This document shows, one piece after another, positions 45,656-54,210 of a DNA stretch of 64,000 nucleotides. The position numbers were made by a program, and so were the translations under genes. Each line of letters begins with the position of its first letter. Position 1 is the stretch's first letter. The notes beneath the pieces are model-generated. The model saw only the letters and a list, made by a program, of their open reading frames with translations. It did not search any database and had not been told where the DNA came from. The stretch is from NCBI RefSeq assembly GCF_001426405.1, contig NZ_LMEP01000002.1, forward strand, positions 125,161-189,160, in the 5' to 3' direction. The DNA is from Streptomyces sp. Root1304. GTDB taxonomy: Bacteria; Actinomycetota; Actinomycetes; Streptomycetales; Streptomycetaceae.

Positions 45656-47319
45656 TGGGCGGCCTCCTTCTTGCGGGAGGTGGTGCCGCGGCTCTTCGCG
45701 GCGGCGGCGGGCTCGGTGGACTCGACGGACTCGGTGGGCTCGGCGGGTACGGCCGCCTCGGCGGACTCGACCGGCTCGGTGGACGTGACCGGCTCGGCGG
45801 ACTCGACCGCCTCCGCGGGCCTGGCCGCCTCCGCGGTCCTGATCGGCTTCGGCGCGCGGATGACCTCGTACTCCGAGAGGTCGACCTGCCGGGTCTCGCG
45901 CCGGAACTCGCCGGTCGTGCCCGGCCAGAGCGTGGTGTTGCGGCCGTTGGCGTCGAGGTACCAGCTCTCGCAGCCGCCGGCCTTCCAGACGGTCCGCTCC
46001 ATCCGGGCCTGCACCTTGCGGTTCCAGGCGCCGACGGCGGAGGGCCGGGCGGCGAGGGCGGCGCGCCCGCCGAGGACGTTCAGCTGGCGCAGGTAGTCGG
46101 CCAGGTAGTTCAGCTGGGACTCGATCATCAGGATCATCGAGGAGTTGCCGAGGCCCGTGTTGGGGCCGATGACCGTCATGAAGTTGGGGAAGCCGGCGGC
46201 GGTGGCGCCGCGCAGCGCCTCCACCCCGCCCTTCCAGGACTCGGCGAGGGTCTGCCCGCCTTCACCGACGACCCGTTCCGCGATCGGCATGTCGGTGACG
46301 TGGAAGCCGGTGCCGAAGACGATCGCGTCGACCTCGGTCTCGGTGCCGTCGGCGGCGACCACGGTGGAGCCGCGGATCTCACGGAGCCCGGAGGCGACGA
46401 CGTCGACGTTGGGCTGCGCGAGCGCCGGGTAGTAGGCGTTGGAGAGCAGGATGCGCTTGCAGCCGATGCGGTACGAGGGCGTCAGCTTGGCCCGCAGCAC
46501 CGGGTCCTTGATGGACTTGGCGATGTTGGCCCTGGCGAGCTTCTCGACCAGGCCGAGTTCGTTCGGGTGCTTGGTGAAGGCGCCGACCTGGAGTTCGCGG
46601 ATGCCCCAGAGGATGCCCCGGCGCAGGGTGCCGGTGACGGGCAGGGCGCGGTGGAGCCAGCGCTCGGGGCCGGTGATGGCCCGGTCCATGCGGCGCATGA
46701 CCCAGGGGGGCGTGCGCTGGAAGAGGGTCAGCTTCCCGACCCGCGGCTGGATGGCGGGCACGATCTGGATGGCGGAGGCGCCGGTGCCGACCATGGCGAC
46801 GCGCTTGCCGGTGAGGTCGTAGTCGTGGTCCCAGCAGGCCGAGTGGAAGACCTTGCCGGGGAAGTCGGCGATACCGGGGATGTCCGGGATCTTGGGGTCG
46901 GAGAGCGGTCCGGTCGCGGAGACGACGACCTCGGCGCTGAAGCTGCCGCGGCTGGTCTCGATCTCCCAGCGGAGCGTCTCGGCGTCCCACACCATGCGCA
47001 GCACCTCGTGGTCGAGGCGGAGGTGGGGGCGGATGCCGAAGGTGTCCGTGACGTGTTCGAGGTACGCCCGGATGTGCCGCTGCCCGGAGAAGGTCCGGGG
47101 CCAGTCGGGGTTGGGCGCGAAGGAGAAGGAGTAGAGGTGGGACGGGACGTCGCAGGCGCAGCCGGGGTAGCTGTTGTCCCGCCAGGTGCCGCCCACGGAG
47201 TCGGCCCGTTCCAGGACCACGAAGTCGGTGATCCCCTCGCGGCGCAGCCGGACCGCGGCGCCGAGGCCACCGAATCCGGATCCGATCACCGCCACCCGTA
47301 CGTGCTCGTGCTTCGCCAT
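45652..47319 (-). CDS. Baeyer-Villiger-type flavin monooxygenase
   Basis: 555 residues. FAD motif VIGSGFGGLGAAVRL; the BVMO fingerprint FxGxxxHxxxW is FPGKVFHSACW; NADPH motif MVGTGASAIQI. The enzyme would convert a ketone to an ester or lactone with NADPH and O2. The last 60 residues are a low-complexity Ala/Glu/Ser/Thr/Pro tail ending in Lys/Arg (SRGTTSRKKEAAQ), not part of the catalytic fold. ATG at 47319 has GGGAGG five bases upstream. First gene of a three-gene operon facing a MerR regulator. Confidence 0.92.
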   Translation of the reverse strand: MAKHEHVRVAVIGSGFGGLGAAVRLRREGITDFVVLERADSVGGTWRDNSYPGCACDVPSHLYSFSFAPNPDWPRTFSGQRHIRAYLEHVTDTFGIRPHLRLDHEVLRMVWDAETLRWEIETSRGSFSAEVVVSATGPLSDPKIPDIPGIADFPGKVFHSACWDHDYDLTGKRVAMVGTGASAIQIVPAIQPRVGKLTLFQRTPPWVMRRMDRAITGPERWLHRALPVTGTLRRGILWGIRELQVGAFTKHPNELGLVEKLARANIAKSIKDPVLRAKLTPSYRIGCKRILLSNAYYPALAQPNVDVVASGLREIRGSTVVAADGTETEVDAIVFGTGFHVTDMPIAERVVGEGGQTLAESWKGGVEALRGATAAGFPNFMTVIGPNTGLGNSSMILMIESQLNYLADYLRQLNVLGGRAALAARPSAVGAWNRKVQARMERTVWKAGGCESWYLDANGRNTTLWPGTTGEFRRETRQVDLSEYEVIRAPKPIRTAEAARPAEAVESAEPVTSTEPVESAEAAVPAEPTESVESTEPAAAAKSRGTTSRKKEAAQ

Positions 47320-47389
47320 GCCGCCTCCCGCGCGCCCGGTCGATCGCGCCAGCAATCACTGGCACAGTCGGGACTGTAGAGCAGCTCCA

Positions 47390-47432
47390 TACCGAGCGGT
47401 AGGGGTACGACGAGGGAAAGTTACCGGCGGTA
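47390..47432. promoter_or_regulatory. Two TACCG-CGGTA palindromes in the BVMO/MerR intergenic region
   Basis: TACCG-AG-CGGTA at 47390-47401 and TACCG-G-CGGTA at 47422-47432. The first overlaps the probable -35 zone of the monooxygenase promoter (minus-strand TACAGT at 47379-47374). The second lies immediately upstream of the TAGGCT -10 of merR, where a MerR protein would bind. Confidence 0.6.
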
Positions 47433-47450
47433 CAACATAGGCTGGCGGAC

Positions 47451-48158
47451 GTGGCAGAAGGATCGGGCAAGGGACCGGGAACCGAGACCGTGACGGACGA
47501 GGGCGAACGCGAGTACCGCATGGAGGAGCTGGCGGCCGCCGCCGGCATCACCGTGCGCACCCTGCGCTTCTACCGCGAGCGCGGACTGATCCCGCCGCCC
47601 CGCAGGGAGGGCCGGATCGCCTGGTACGACACCCGGCACCTGGCCCGGCTGCGGACCATAGCCGCCCTCCTGGAGCGCGGTCACACCCTCAACGGCATCG
47701 CCGACCTCACCACCGCCTTCGAGAGCGGCCGGAACGTCCGCGAGGTCCTCGCCCTCCCCGCCCCCTCCGAGGAGGAGCCGGTCCGCCTGACCCCCGAGGA
47801 GCTGGCCGACCACTTCGCCGGCGAGGTCACCGCCGAGAACTTCGCCGCCGCGCTCGACCTCGGCTATCTCGTCACCGACGGCGAGGAGATCATCCACATC
47901 AGCCGCCGGCTGCTCGACGTCTCCGCCGCCCTGGTCCGGGAGGGCATCCCGCTCGCCGAGGTGCTCAAGGCGGGCTCCCGCGTCCGCGAGCACGCCGACG
48001 CCCTCGCGGAGCTCTTCACCGAGGTGCTGCGCGCCCACGCGGGCGAGGACGACGTGTGGCGGCTGCGGCCGCTCGCGAAGAGCGTGGTGGAGGCGGAGCT
48101 GTCGCTGGCCCTCGACCGCCGGCTCCGCGCGGGCGGAGCGACGGAACCGGACGCGTAG
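47451..48158 (+). CDS. MerR family transcriptional regulator
   Basis: 235 residues. Winged helix YRMEELAAAAGITVRTLRFY, RERGLIPPPRREGRIAWYDTRH (read in parts), then a coiled dimerisation helix and a 120-residue C-terminal domain with no metal-binding cysteines, as in actinobacterial MerR proteins that sense organic ligands. GTG start with TAGGCT ending seven bases upstream, so leaderless. Divergent from the monooxygenase operon, which it probably controls. Confidence 0.9.
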   Translation: MAEGSGKGPGTETVTDEGEREYRMEELAAAAGITVRTLRFYRERGLIPPPRREGRIAWYDTRHLARLRTIAALLERGHTLNGIADLTTAFESGRNVREVLALPAPSEEEPVRLTPEELADHFAGEVTAENFAAALDLGYLVTDGEEIIHISRRLLDVSAALVREGIPLAEVLKAGSRVREHADALAELFTEVLRAHAGEDDVWRLRPLAKSVVEAELSLALDRRLRAGGATEPDA

Positions 48159-48252
48159 ACGCCCGGCCCGCCCCTCGCCACCGGACAGGCCGGCCAAGGG
48201 CCCCGCAGGCGGCCCGCCACCGGGCAGGGCCGGTCAACGGCCCACAGGCGGC

Positions 48253-49056
48253 CTACAGGTCGTAGACGGCGGTCACGGGGGCGTGGTCGCTCCAGCGCTC
48301 CTCGTGGGTGGCGGCCCGCTCCACGTACGCCTTGACGGCCTTGGCGGCGAGACCGGCGGTGGCCATCTGGTAGTCGATGCGCCAGCCGGAGTCGTTGTCG
48401 AAGGCCCGCCCCCGGTAGGACCACCAGGAGTAGGGGCCCTCCTGCTCGGGATGGAGCTCCCGCACGACGTCGACATAGGCCCCGTCCGCCGCGTCGAGCA
48501 CCCGGCCGAGCCACTCCCGCTCCTCGGGCAGGAAGCCGGCGTTCTTCTTGTTGGCCTTCCAGTTCTTGAGGTCGGCCTCGCGGTGGGCGATGTTCCAGTC
48601 GCCGCAGACGACGACCTCGCGCCCGTCGGCGGCGGCCTTCTCGCGCAGCTCCTTGAGGTAGGGCAGGAAGGCGTCCATGAACCGGTACTTCTCGTCCTGG
48701 CGCTCGGTGCCGACCTCGCCGGAGGGCAGGTAGAGGCTGGCGACGGTGACGCCGGGCAGGTCGGCCTCGACGTACCGGCCGCTGCCGTCGAACTCGCTCG
48801 AACCGAAGCCGACGCGGACCCGGTCGGGCTCGCGGCGGGTGTAGAGGGAGACGCCGGCGCGGCCCTTGGCGGCGGCGGGCGCGTGGACGGTGAACCAGCC
48901 CTCGGGCGCCCGCACCTCCTCGGGCAGCTGCGCCTCCTCGGCGCGCACCTCCTGGAGGCAGACGGCATCGGCGGAGGTCCCGCCCAGCCACTCGACGAAC
49001 CCCTTCTTGGCGGCGGCGCGGAGCCCGTTCACATTCACGCTGGTCACAGTGAGCAT
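48253..49056 (-). CDS. xthA: Exodeoxyribonuclease III
   Basis: 267-residue AP endonuclease/3'-exonuclease of base-excision repair. It has VNVNGLRAA, the metal Glu in LQEVRAEE, VVCGDWNIAH (Asp/Asn) and the catalytic His in WSDHAPV. The ATG at 49056 is preceded by TATTCT-N6 (leaderless). It shares a 50-bp divergent promoter region with the following acetyltransferase. Confidence 0.94.
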   Translation of the reverse strand: MLTVTSVNVNGLRAAAKKGFVEWLGGTSADAVCLQEVRAEEAQLPEEVRAPEGWFTVHAPAAAKGRAGVSLYTRREPDRVRVGFGSSEFDGSGRYVEADLPGVTVASLYLPSGEVGTERQDEKYRFMDAFLPYLKELREKAAADGREVVVCGDWNIAHREADLKNWKANKKNAGFLPEEREWLGRVLDAADGAYVDVVRELHPEQEGPYSWWSYRGRAFDNDSGWRIDYQMATAGLAAKAVKAYVERAATHEERWSDHAPVTAVYDL

Positions 49057-49106
49057 CCCGGGAGAATACCGACACCCGAGGTCCGCATACATGTACGATA
49101 CTCCGC

Positions 49107-49586
49107 ATGAACATCCAGCCCACGCCCTATGACCACCCGGACGCCGTCGCTCTGGACGCCGCCGTCCAGGCGGAGTACGCCGCCCGCTACGACGACGAGG
49201 GCGATGTCACACCGCTGGCGGCCTGGATGTTCGCCCCGCCCCAGGGCCTCTACCTCCTCGCCTACGACCCGGCGGGCCGCCCCGTCGCCACCGGCGGCTG
49301 GCGCACCCAGGACAAGAACGACGAGGGCTACGAGAACGGCGACGCCGAACTCAAGCGCATGTACGTCACCCCGGAGGCCCGCGGCCTGGGCCTGGCCCGC
49401 CGCATCCTGGCGGACCTGGAATCCGACGCCCGCACCACCGGCCGCACCCGCATGGTCCTGGAGACCGGCACGGCCCAGCCGGAGGCGATAGCCCTCTACC
49501 TCTCCAGCGGCTACGAACCCTGCGCCAGGTTCGGCCACTACCGCAACCACCCCACAAGCCGCTGCTTCGCCAAGCCACTGCTCTGA
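49107..49586 (+). CDS. GNAT family N-acetyltransferase
   Basis: 159 residues: ELKRMYVTPEARGLGLARRI holds the acetyl-CoA loop, then MVLETGTAQPEAIALYLSSG and YEPCARFGHYRN. Substrate unknown. TACGAT ends seven bases upstream of the ATG, giving a leaderless arrangement. Two terminator hairpins follow. Confidence 0.9.
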   Translation: MNIQPTPYDHPDAVALDAAVQAEYAARYDDEGDVTPLAAWMFAPPQGLYLLAYDPAGRPVATGGWRTQDKNDEGYENGDAELKRMYVTPEARGLGLARRILADLESDARTTGRTRMVLETGTAQPEAIALYLSSGYEPCARFGHYRNHPTSRCFAKPLL

Positions 49587-49597
49587 GGCGTCACCCC

Positions 49598-49628
49598 GGG
49601 GGTTGTCCCGCACAACGGGACGACCCCC
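49598..49628 (+). terminator. Terminator hairpin after the acetyltransferase
   Basis: A 13-bp stem (GGGGGTTGTCCCG with CGGGACGACCCCC, one G-U pair) and loop CACAA, 11 bases past the stop. Confidence 0.7.
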
Positions 49629-49634
49629 GAAACG

Positions 49635-49676
49635 ACGGAGATCCCGTCCGATCTTTCGATCGGACGGGATCTCCGT
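49635..49676. terminator. Strong bidirectional terminator next to tRNA-Ala
   Basis: A perfect 19-bp stem (49635-49653 with 49658-49676, ACGGAGATCCCGTCCGATC on the left) with loop TTTC. It ends eight bases from the tRNA 3' end and closes tRNA transcription from the right and acetyltransferase transcription from the left. Confidence 0.9.
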
Positions 49677-49683
49677 TTGTCTG

Positions 49684-49757
49684 TGGACCTGTGGGGATTT
49701 GAACCCCAGACCCCCTCGATGCGAACGAGGTGCGCTACCAGACTGCGCCACAGGCCC
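49684..49757 (-). tRNA. tRNA-Ala (anticodon CGC)
   Basis: 74 bases fold as a cloverleaf. The acceptor is GGGCCTG/CAGGTCC with discriminator A and the alanine identity wobble pair G3-U70. The D arm has GTCTGGTAGC, the anticodon loop is TTCGCAT (anticodon CGC, reading GCG), and the T arm is CTGGGGTTCAAATCCCCAC. CCA is not encoded. Confidence 0.95.
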
Positions 49758-49771
49758 TTGCGACGTGTGAA

Positions 49772-49799
49772 ACATTAGCATCCCGACCGGCTCAGGCAA
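49772..49799 (-). promoter_or_regulatory. tRNA-Ala promoter
   Basis: On the minus strand TTGCCT (49799-49794), 16-bp spacer, TAATGT (49777-49772), 14 bases before the mature tRNA 5' end. Confidence 0.65.
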
Positions 49800-49861
49800 A
49801 AATCCGTTCCTCCGCAGGTCAGCCCGGGGGGTTCGGGGGGAGCGTCGACACGCGCGCCGGA

Positions 49862-49895
49862 CTCCCCGGCCGGCCTGGAATGGCCGGTCAGGGAG
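49862..49895 (-). terminator. Probable terminator after sepX
   Basis: A 14-bp imperfect stem (CTCCCCGGCCGGCC with GGCCGGTCAGGGAG) around loop TGGAAT, ten bases beyond the sepX stop. Confidence 0.6.
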
Positions 49896-49904
49896 GGGGC
49901 CGCG

Positions 49905-50972
49905 TCATTCGTTGGCGGCCCGGGGGCGGTCGTCGTCCGCGTACTGGTCGAAGAGCGGGGTGCGGCCGTTGTCGCGGCCTCGGCGGGGCTGGGTGGTGCG
50001 CTGGCGCGGGGCCGGGGACGGCGCGGGGGCCGGGTCGGCCGCCGTGGAGGAGCGCGCCGCGCTCCAGGTCTCCGGGTCCGTGATGTCGATGCCGCTGGTG
50101 GCGCGCGGGGCGACCGGCGCGGTGACGTACGTGGGCAGCGGCACCGGGACCGGGTCCCAGCTGTCGCCCCGGGCCGGGCCGCGCTCGCGCTGCTGGTCGA
50201 CCCACTCCGCGTGGTCGGTCTGTTCGACCAGGGCCCGCCGGTCCGCCTCCTGCGGGGAGGGGGCCTCCTCGGGGGACGGCTCGGGCGTGGGCGCCGGGCG
50301 CCGGCTCTCGCGCAGCCGGGCCGCGGCCGCTTCGGCGCGCCGCCGGTCCATCACGTACACGAAGCGGCGCCGCTCCTGGACGCGCAGATGCACGATGTAC
50401 GAGCTCAGCAGCAGCGCGGGGACGGCCGGCGCCCACAGGAAGGGCACTCCGCCGACGGCCGCGACGACCGCGCCGAGGGTGAACCCGGCGAAGAGGAGTG
50501 TCGTGGTCCGGCGGCGGCGCGCGAGCACCTTGCCGCGACGGGCGCGCTCGGCCGCGGAACCGGCGGAACCCGAGGCGCCGGGGGCTCCCGCGGCGGGGCG
50601 GGCCTGGGCGGGGTGCGAAGCCGGCGCCTGGGCATGGACCCGTTCCGGCTCCGGCGCCGGGACCTCCAGGCGCGCTTCCGTTCTGGCCGCGGGCGCGGAG
50701 AAGGCCCGGACGTCGACCGAGCTGAGATGCTCGGTCTCCACGTCCGGGTCCACGTCGGGCGTCGGACCCTCCGCCGTACGGTCCCGCTCCTTGAGCTCCT
50801 TGGCGTACCGACGCTCCATGCCCGCCCGTCCGGAAAGCAGCCGGATGGCGGTGCTGAAGCGTTCCGTCGGACGGGCTTCGTTCAGCTCGTCCTGCCTGCG
50901 GAGCCACATCGGCACCAAGTAGGCGGCCCAGGCCCCGACGATGACTGCGTAGATGAGGCCGCTGCTGCTCAC
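49905..50972 (-). CDS. sepX: Actinobacterial division membrane protein SepX/GlpR
   Basis: 355 residues. An N-terminal transmembrane helix (GLIYAVIVGAWAAYLVPMWL) is followed at once by RRQDELNEARPTERFSTAIR, a conserved signature of this family. Then comes a long disordered Pro/Ala region, two further helices (about 155-195) and a disordered C-terminus ending DQYADDDRPRAANE. In Streptomyces SepX stabilises division complexes; the corynebacterial homologue GLPR is a membrane receptor for the MoeA-like Glp. Both moeA-like and rimJ genes lie just upstream here. GTG start seven bases after TACCGT, so probably leaderless. Confidence 0.82.
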   Translation of the reverse strand: MSSSGLIYAVIVGAWAAYLVPMWLRRQDELNEARPTERFSTAIRLLSGRAGMERRYAKELKERDRTAEGPTPDVDPDVETEHLSSVDVRAFSAPAARTEARLEVPAPEPERVHAQAPASHPAQARPAAGAPGASGSAGSAAERARRGKVLARRRRTTTLLFAGFTLGAVVAAVGGVPFLWAPAVPALLLSSYIVHLRVQERRRFVYVMDRRRAEAAAARLRESRRPAPTPEPSPEEAPSPQEADRRALVEQTDHAEWVDQQRERGPARGDSWDPVPVPLPTYVTAPVAPRATSGIDITDPETWSAARSSTAADPAPAPSPAPRQRTTQPRRGRDNGRTPLFDQYADDDRPRAANE

Positions 50973-51109
50973 GCCTCACACGGTAGAGGGGTTCCGTAAC
51001 ACGCATCGGCCAATTGGCCCGGTGTGTCGCACGATCTGGCTGATATCACTGAACTTTTTTGTGATTGTTCAGATCGATTGACCGCCAACTACCGATTAAA
51101 TTCGAACAC
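50973..51109 (-). promoter_or_regulatory. AT-rich regulatory region upstream of sepX
   Basis: 137 bases without a gene; 51030-51109 is markedly AT-rich for this genome. It holds TACCGT (minus strand, 50985-50980) as the -10 of sepX, a GACAC motif near 51027, and a weak hairpin (CTGAAC/GTTCAG) spanning a run of six A on the minus strand, which could terminate rimJ transcripts. Confidence 0.5.
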
Positions 51110-51721
51110 TTATTTTATTCTCGCCTGGTGCCAGCGTCGGAGCAGCCCCTCCGGGACTTCCTCCGCCGTCAGCGCGAAGACCAGATGGTCCCGCCAGGCG
51201 CCGTCGATGTGGAGGTACCGGGGCCGCAGCCCCTCCTCGCGGAAGCCGAGCTTCTCCACGACCCGCCGCGAAGGCCCGTTCTCCGGGCGGATGCAGACCT
51301 CCATCCGGTGCAGGCCCACCGTGCGGAAGCAGTGGTCGACGGCGAGCGCGACCGCCGTCGGCATGACCCCGCGCCCGGCGACCTCGCTGTCCACCCAGTA
51401 GCCCACGTGCCCCGAGCACATCGAGCCCCAGGTGATCCCGGCGACGGTCAACTGACCGACGAGCCGCCCCCGGTACTCGATCACGAAGGGCAGCATCCGG
51501 CCGGCGTTCGCCTCCGACCGCAGATGGCGGACCATCTGACGGTACGTGGGGCGCTGCGCGACCGGCGCGCCCGGAGGCGCCGGCGGGACCGTCGCCTCCC
51601 AGGGCCGCAGCCACTCGCGGTTGCGCCGGTTCACCTCGCGCCAGGCGGCGTGGTCGCGCGTCCTTATCGGACGGAGCAGCACCTCGCCGTCCACGAGGAC
51701 CACCGGCCAGGACGGGATCAC
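51110..51721 (-). CDS. rimJ: RimJ-like ribosomal-protein-type N-acetyltransferase
   Basis: 203-residue GNAT: LVDGEVLLRPIRTRDHAAWR, VNRRNREWLRPWEATVP, the CoA loop GYWVDSEVAGRGVMPTAVAL and RRVVEKLGFREEGLRPRYLH. True RimJ acetylates ribosomal protein S5; in this actinobacterial locus it always sits next to glpR/sepX and its substrate is unproven. The GTG start overlaps the stop of the upstream MoaB-like gene (GTGA). Confidence 0.87.
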   Translation of the reverse strand: MIPSWPVVLVDGEVLLRPIRTRDHAAWREVNRRNREWLRPWEATVPPAPPGAPVAQRPTYRQMVRHLRSEANAGRMLPFVIEYRGRLVGQLTVAGITWGSMCSGHVGYWVDSEVAGRGVMPTAVALAVDHCFRTVGLHRMEVCIRPENGPSRRVVEKLGFREEGLRPRYLHIDGAWRDHLVFALTAEEVPEGLLRRWHQARIK

Positions 51722-52296
51722 GACGGTCTCGGGTGGTCGCCGCCGCGGATCTGGTCGACGGCGTGCCGCAGGACCGGCTCCAGGACGGTGAGCCCGTCCC
51801 GTACCCCGCCGGTGGACCCCGGCAGGTTCACGATCAGGGTGCCGCCCGCGACCCCGGCGAGGCCCCGGGAGAGCGCCGCCGTGGGCACCTTCTCCCGGCC
51901 GTACGCCCGGATCGCCTCCGGGATGCCGGGGATCTCCCGCTCCAGGACCCGGCGGGTCACCTCGGGCGTCTCGTCGGTGGGCGAGATGCCCGTGCCGCCG
52001 GTGGTGACGATCGCGTCGTACCCGGCGGCGATCCCGGCCCGCAGCGCGGCCTCGACCGGCGCCCCGTCCGGGACGACCCGCGGGCCGTCGACGGCGAAGC
52101 CCATCCGGGTGAGGCCCTCGGCGATCAGCGGTCCGCCCTTGTCCTCGTAGACGCCCGCGGCCGCCCGGTTGGAGGCGGTGACGACCAGCGCGGAGTACGG
52201 GGCAGGCAGGGCGCCCCCGGCGTCCGCCTCGGGCGCCGCCGGCGGGTCCTCGTGCTCGTGGTCATGGGTCCCCGCCACCCGGCCCCCGCGCGTCAC
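51718..52296 (-). CDS. MogA/MoaB-like molybdopterin adenylyltransferase
   Basis: 192 residues: [20 protein letters not shown], the MPT-binding [17 protein letters not shown], and [13 protein letters not shown]. An N-terminal His/Glu/Asp-rich segment ([12 protein letters not shown]) is unusual and could bind metal. GTG start chosen for the GTGA overlap with moaC; a GTG six codons later is possible. It probably activates molybdopterin for metal insertion. Confidence 0.88.
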   Translation of the reverse strand: MTRGGRVAGTHDHEHEDPPAAPEADAGGALPAPYSALVVTASNRAAAGVYEDKGGPLIAEGLTRMGFAVDGPRVVPDGAPVEAALRAGIAAGYDAIVTTGGTGISPTDETPEVTRRVLEREIPGIPEAIRAYGREKVPTAALSRGLAGVAGGTLIVNLPGSTGGVRDGLTVLEPVLRHAVDQIRGGDHPRPS

Positions 52297-52778
52297 GAGC
52301 CGCTCCGCGTCCAGTGGCCCGACTTGCCGCCCGTCTTCTCCTCCACCCGTACGTCGGAGATGACCGCGCCCTTGTCGACCGCCTTCACCATGTCGACCAC
52401 GGTGAGGGCGGCCACGGAGACCGCCGTCAGGGCCTCCATCTCGACGCCCGTCCGGTCGGTTGTCCTCACCGTCGCCAGGATCTCGACCGCGTCGTCGGTG
52501 ACCGCCAGGTCCAGCGTCACGCCGGAGACGGCGAGCGGGTGGCAGAGCGGGATGAGGTCGGGGGTGCGCTTGGCGCCCATGATCCCGGCGATCCGGGCGG
52601 TCGCCAGCGCGTCGCCCTTCGGGACGCCCTCGCCGCGCAGCAGCTCGATCACGCGCGGCGAGACGAGGACCCGCCCGCTGGCGCTGGCGGTGCGGGACGT
52701 GACGTCCTTCGCCGATACGTCGACCATGCGGGCGGCGCCCGCCTCGTCGATGTGGGTGAGACCTTGCTGCGTGCTCAT
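52293..52778 (-). CDS. moaC: Cyclic pyranopterin monophosphate synthase
   Basis: 161 residues with MoaC motifs: [53 protein letters not shown] and [20 protein letters not shown]. It catalyses the rearrangement step after MoaA in molybdenum cofactor synthesis. No moaA is in the window. A GTG at 52814 would add 12 residues. Its end overlaps the MogA/MoaB-like gene. Confidence 0.94.
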   Translation of the reverse strand: MSTQQGLTHIDEAGAARMVDVSAKDVTSRTASASGRVLVSPRVIELLRGEGVPKGDALATARIAGIMGAKRTPDLIPLCHPLAVSGVTLDLAVTDDAVEILATVRTTDRTGVEMEALTAVSVAALTVVDMVKAVDKGAVISDVRVEEKTGGKSGHWTRSGS

Positions 52779-52835
52779 GGCCGTGACACTCCCGGTCGCT
52801 GTGTGGGACGACACCGTACCCCCACCCTCGCCCCC

Positions 52836-54206
52836 TCAGCCGAGGAGGACCACTTCCAGCTCGGTGCCCGGTTCCACGCTCACCGTCTCCTCCGGGACCA
52901 CGAGCAGGCAGTCCGCGTGCGCGAGGGCCGCGATCAGATGGGAGCCGGCGCCGCCCACGGGGGTGACCGTGCCCGCCTCCGGGTCGTACGTCCCCCGGAG
53001 GAACTGCCGGCGCCCGGCCGGCGAGGACAGCGCCCCGTCCGCGGCCAGCTCCGCCCGCACCCGGGGCCGGTGCAGGTCCTCGACGCCCATCAGGGCACGG
53101 ATCGCGGGGCGGACGAACAACTCGAAGGAGACGTACGAGGAGACCGGGTTGCCCGGGAGCGCGAGCAGCGGGATCTGCTCCTCGCCGATCGCGCCGAAGC
53201 CCTGCGGCTTGCCCGGCTGCATGGCCAGCTTGCGGAAGTCGACCTGCCCGTCCGCGCTCAGCGCCTCCTTCACCACGTCGTACGCGCCGACGCTCACCCC
53301 GCCCGTGGTCACGATGAGGTCGGCCCGGATGAGCTGGTCCTCGACGGTGGCGCGCAGCGACTCCGCGTCGTCGGCGACGGCGCCCACCCGGTACGCGAGC
53401 GCGCCCGCGTCCCGGGCGGCGGCGGCGAGCGCGAAGCTGTTGGAGTCGTGGATCTGGCCCTCGCCCAGCGGCTCGCCGGGCTGGACCAGCTCGCTGCCCG
53501 TGGACATGACGACCACGCGGGGGCGGGGCCGCACCCGGACGGAGCCGCGCCCGATCGCGGCGAGCAGCCCGATCTGCGGCGGCCCGAGGACGGTGCCGGC
53601 CGCGAGGGCCAGCTCGCCCGCGCGGACGTCGCTGCCCTGGGCGCGGACATGGGCGCGGGCCTCGGCGGCGCGGTGCACCCGGACCTCGCCGGCCGCGCCC
53701 TCGGGGGCGGTGCTCGCGGCGGTCATGCCGGTGGCGGCGCCGCAGCCCGTACCGCCGTCGGTCCACTCCACGGGGACGACGGCCTCGGCGCCGGGCGGCA
53801 GCGGGGCGCCGGTCATGATGCGGGCGGCCTGGCCGGGGCCGACCTCGGGCAGGCCGCCGGCGCCCGCGGCGACGTCGCCGATGACGGTGAGGACGGCGGG
53901 GAACTCCTCGGTGGCACCGGCGACATCGGCGACCCGGACCGCGTACCCGTCCATGGAGCTGTTGTCGAAGGGCGGCAGCGCGGCCGGCACCGTCACGTCC
54001 TCGACGAGGACGCAGCCCTGGGCGTCGAGGAGTTGCAGCTCGATGGGTTCGAGCGGGCCGACGGTCGCGAGGATGTCGGCCAGGTGCTCGTCCACCGACC
54101 ACAGACCGCGCGCGGGGCCCGCGCAGGGGTCGGCAGGCTTCCGCTCGTCGTCAGGGCCGTGCTCGTGGTCGTCGTGGGACGGCGACGGTGCCGTGCTGCT
54201 GCTCAA
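52836..54206 (-). CDS. glp: MoeA-family protein; probable division gephyrin Glp
   Basis: 456 residues of MoeA/gephyrin fold: LPPFDNSSMDGYAVR, RIMTGAPLPPGAEAVVPVEW, VVVMSTGSELVQPGEPL, VTTGGVSVGAYDVVKE and LLALPGNPVSSYVSFELFVRP. The first 40 residues are a His/Asp/Ser-rich tail. MoeA normally inserts molybdate. In this gene neighbourhood the corynebacterial paralogue Glp instead binds FtsZ and GLPR. Sequence alone does not separate the two roles, although adjacent moaC/moaB genes leave Moco function possible. Start is a TTG at 54206, ten bases after GAGGAG and four bases from the galU stop. Confidence 0.85.
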   Translation of the reverse strand: MSSSTAPSPSHDDHEHGPDDERKPADPCAGPARGLWSVDEHLADILATVGPLEPIELQLLDAQGCVLVEDVTVPAALPPFDNSSMDGYAVRVADVAGATEEFPAVLTVIGDVAAGAGGLPEVGPGQAARIMTGAPLPPGAEAVVPVEWTDGGTGCGAATGMTAASTAPEGAAGEVRVHRAAEARAHVRAQGSDVRAGELALAAGTVLGPPQIGLLAAIGRGSVRVRPRPRVVVMSTGSELVQPGEPLGEGQIHDSNSFALAAAARDAGALAYRVGAVADDAESLRATVEDQLIRADLIVTTGGVSVGAYDVVKEALSADGQVDFRKLAMQPGKPQGFGAIGEEQIPLLALPGNPVSSYVSFELFVRPAIRALMGVEDLHRPRVRAELAADGALSSPAGRRQFLRGTYDPEAGTVTPVGGAGSHLIAALAHADCLLVVPEETVSVEPGTELEVVLLG

Positions 54207-54210
54207 GGTG

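Noticed and set aside
43863-47319. Secondary-metabolite biosynthetic gene cluster
   Set aside because: Only three tailoring-type enzymes and one regulator, with no core synthase; a catabolic cassette is the simpler reading.
49684-49757. tRNA-Ala as an attachment site for a mobile element
   Set aside because: No second copy of the tRNA 3' end was noticed in the nearby sequence and the neighbouring genes are core genes.
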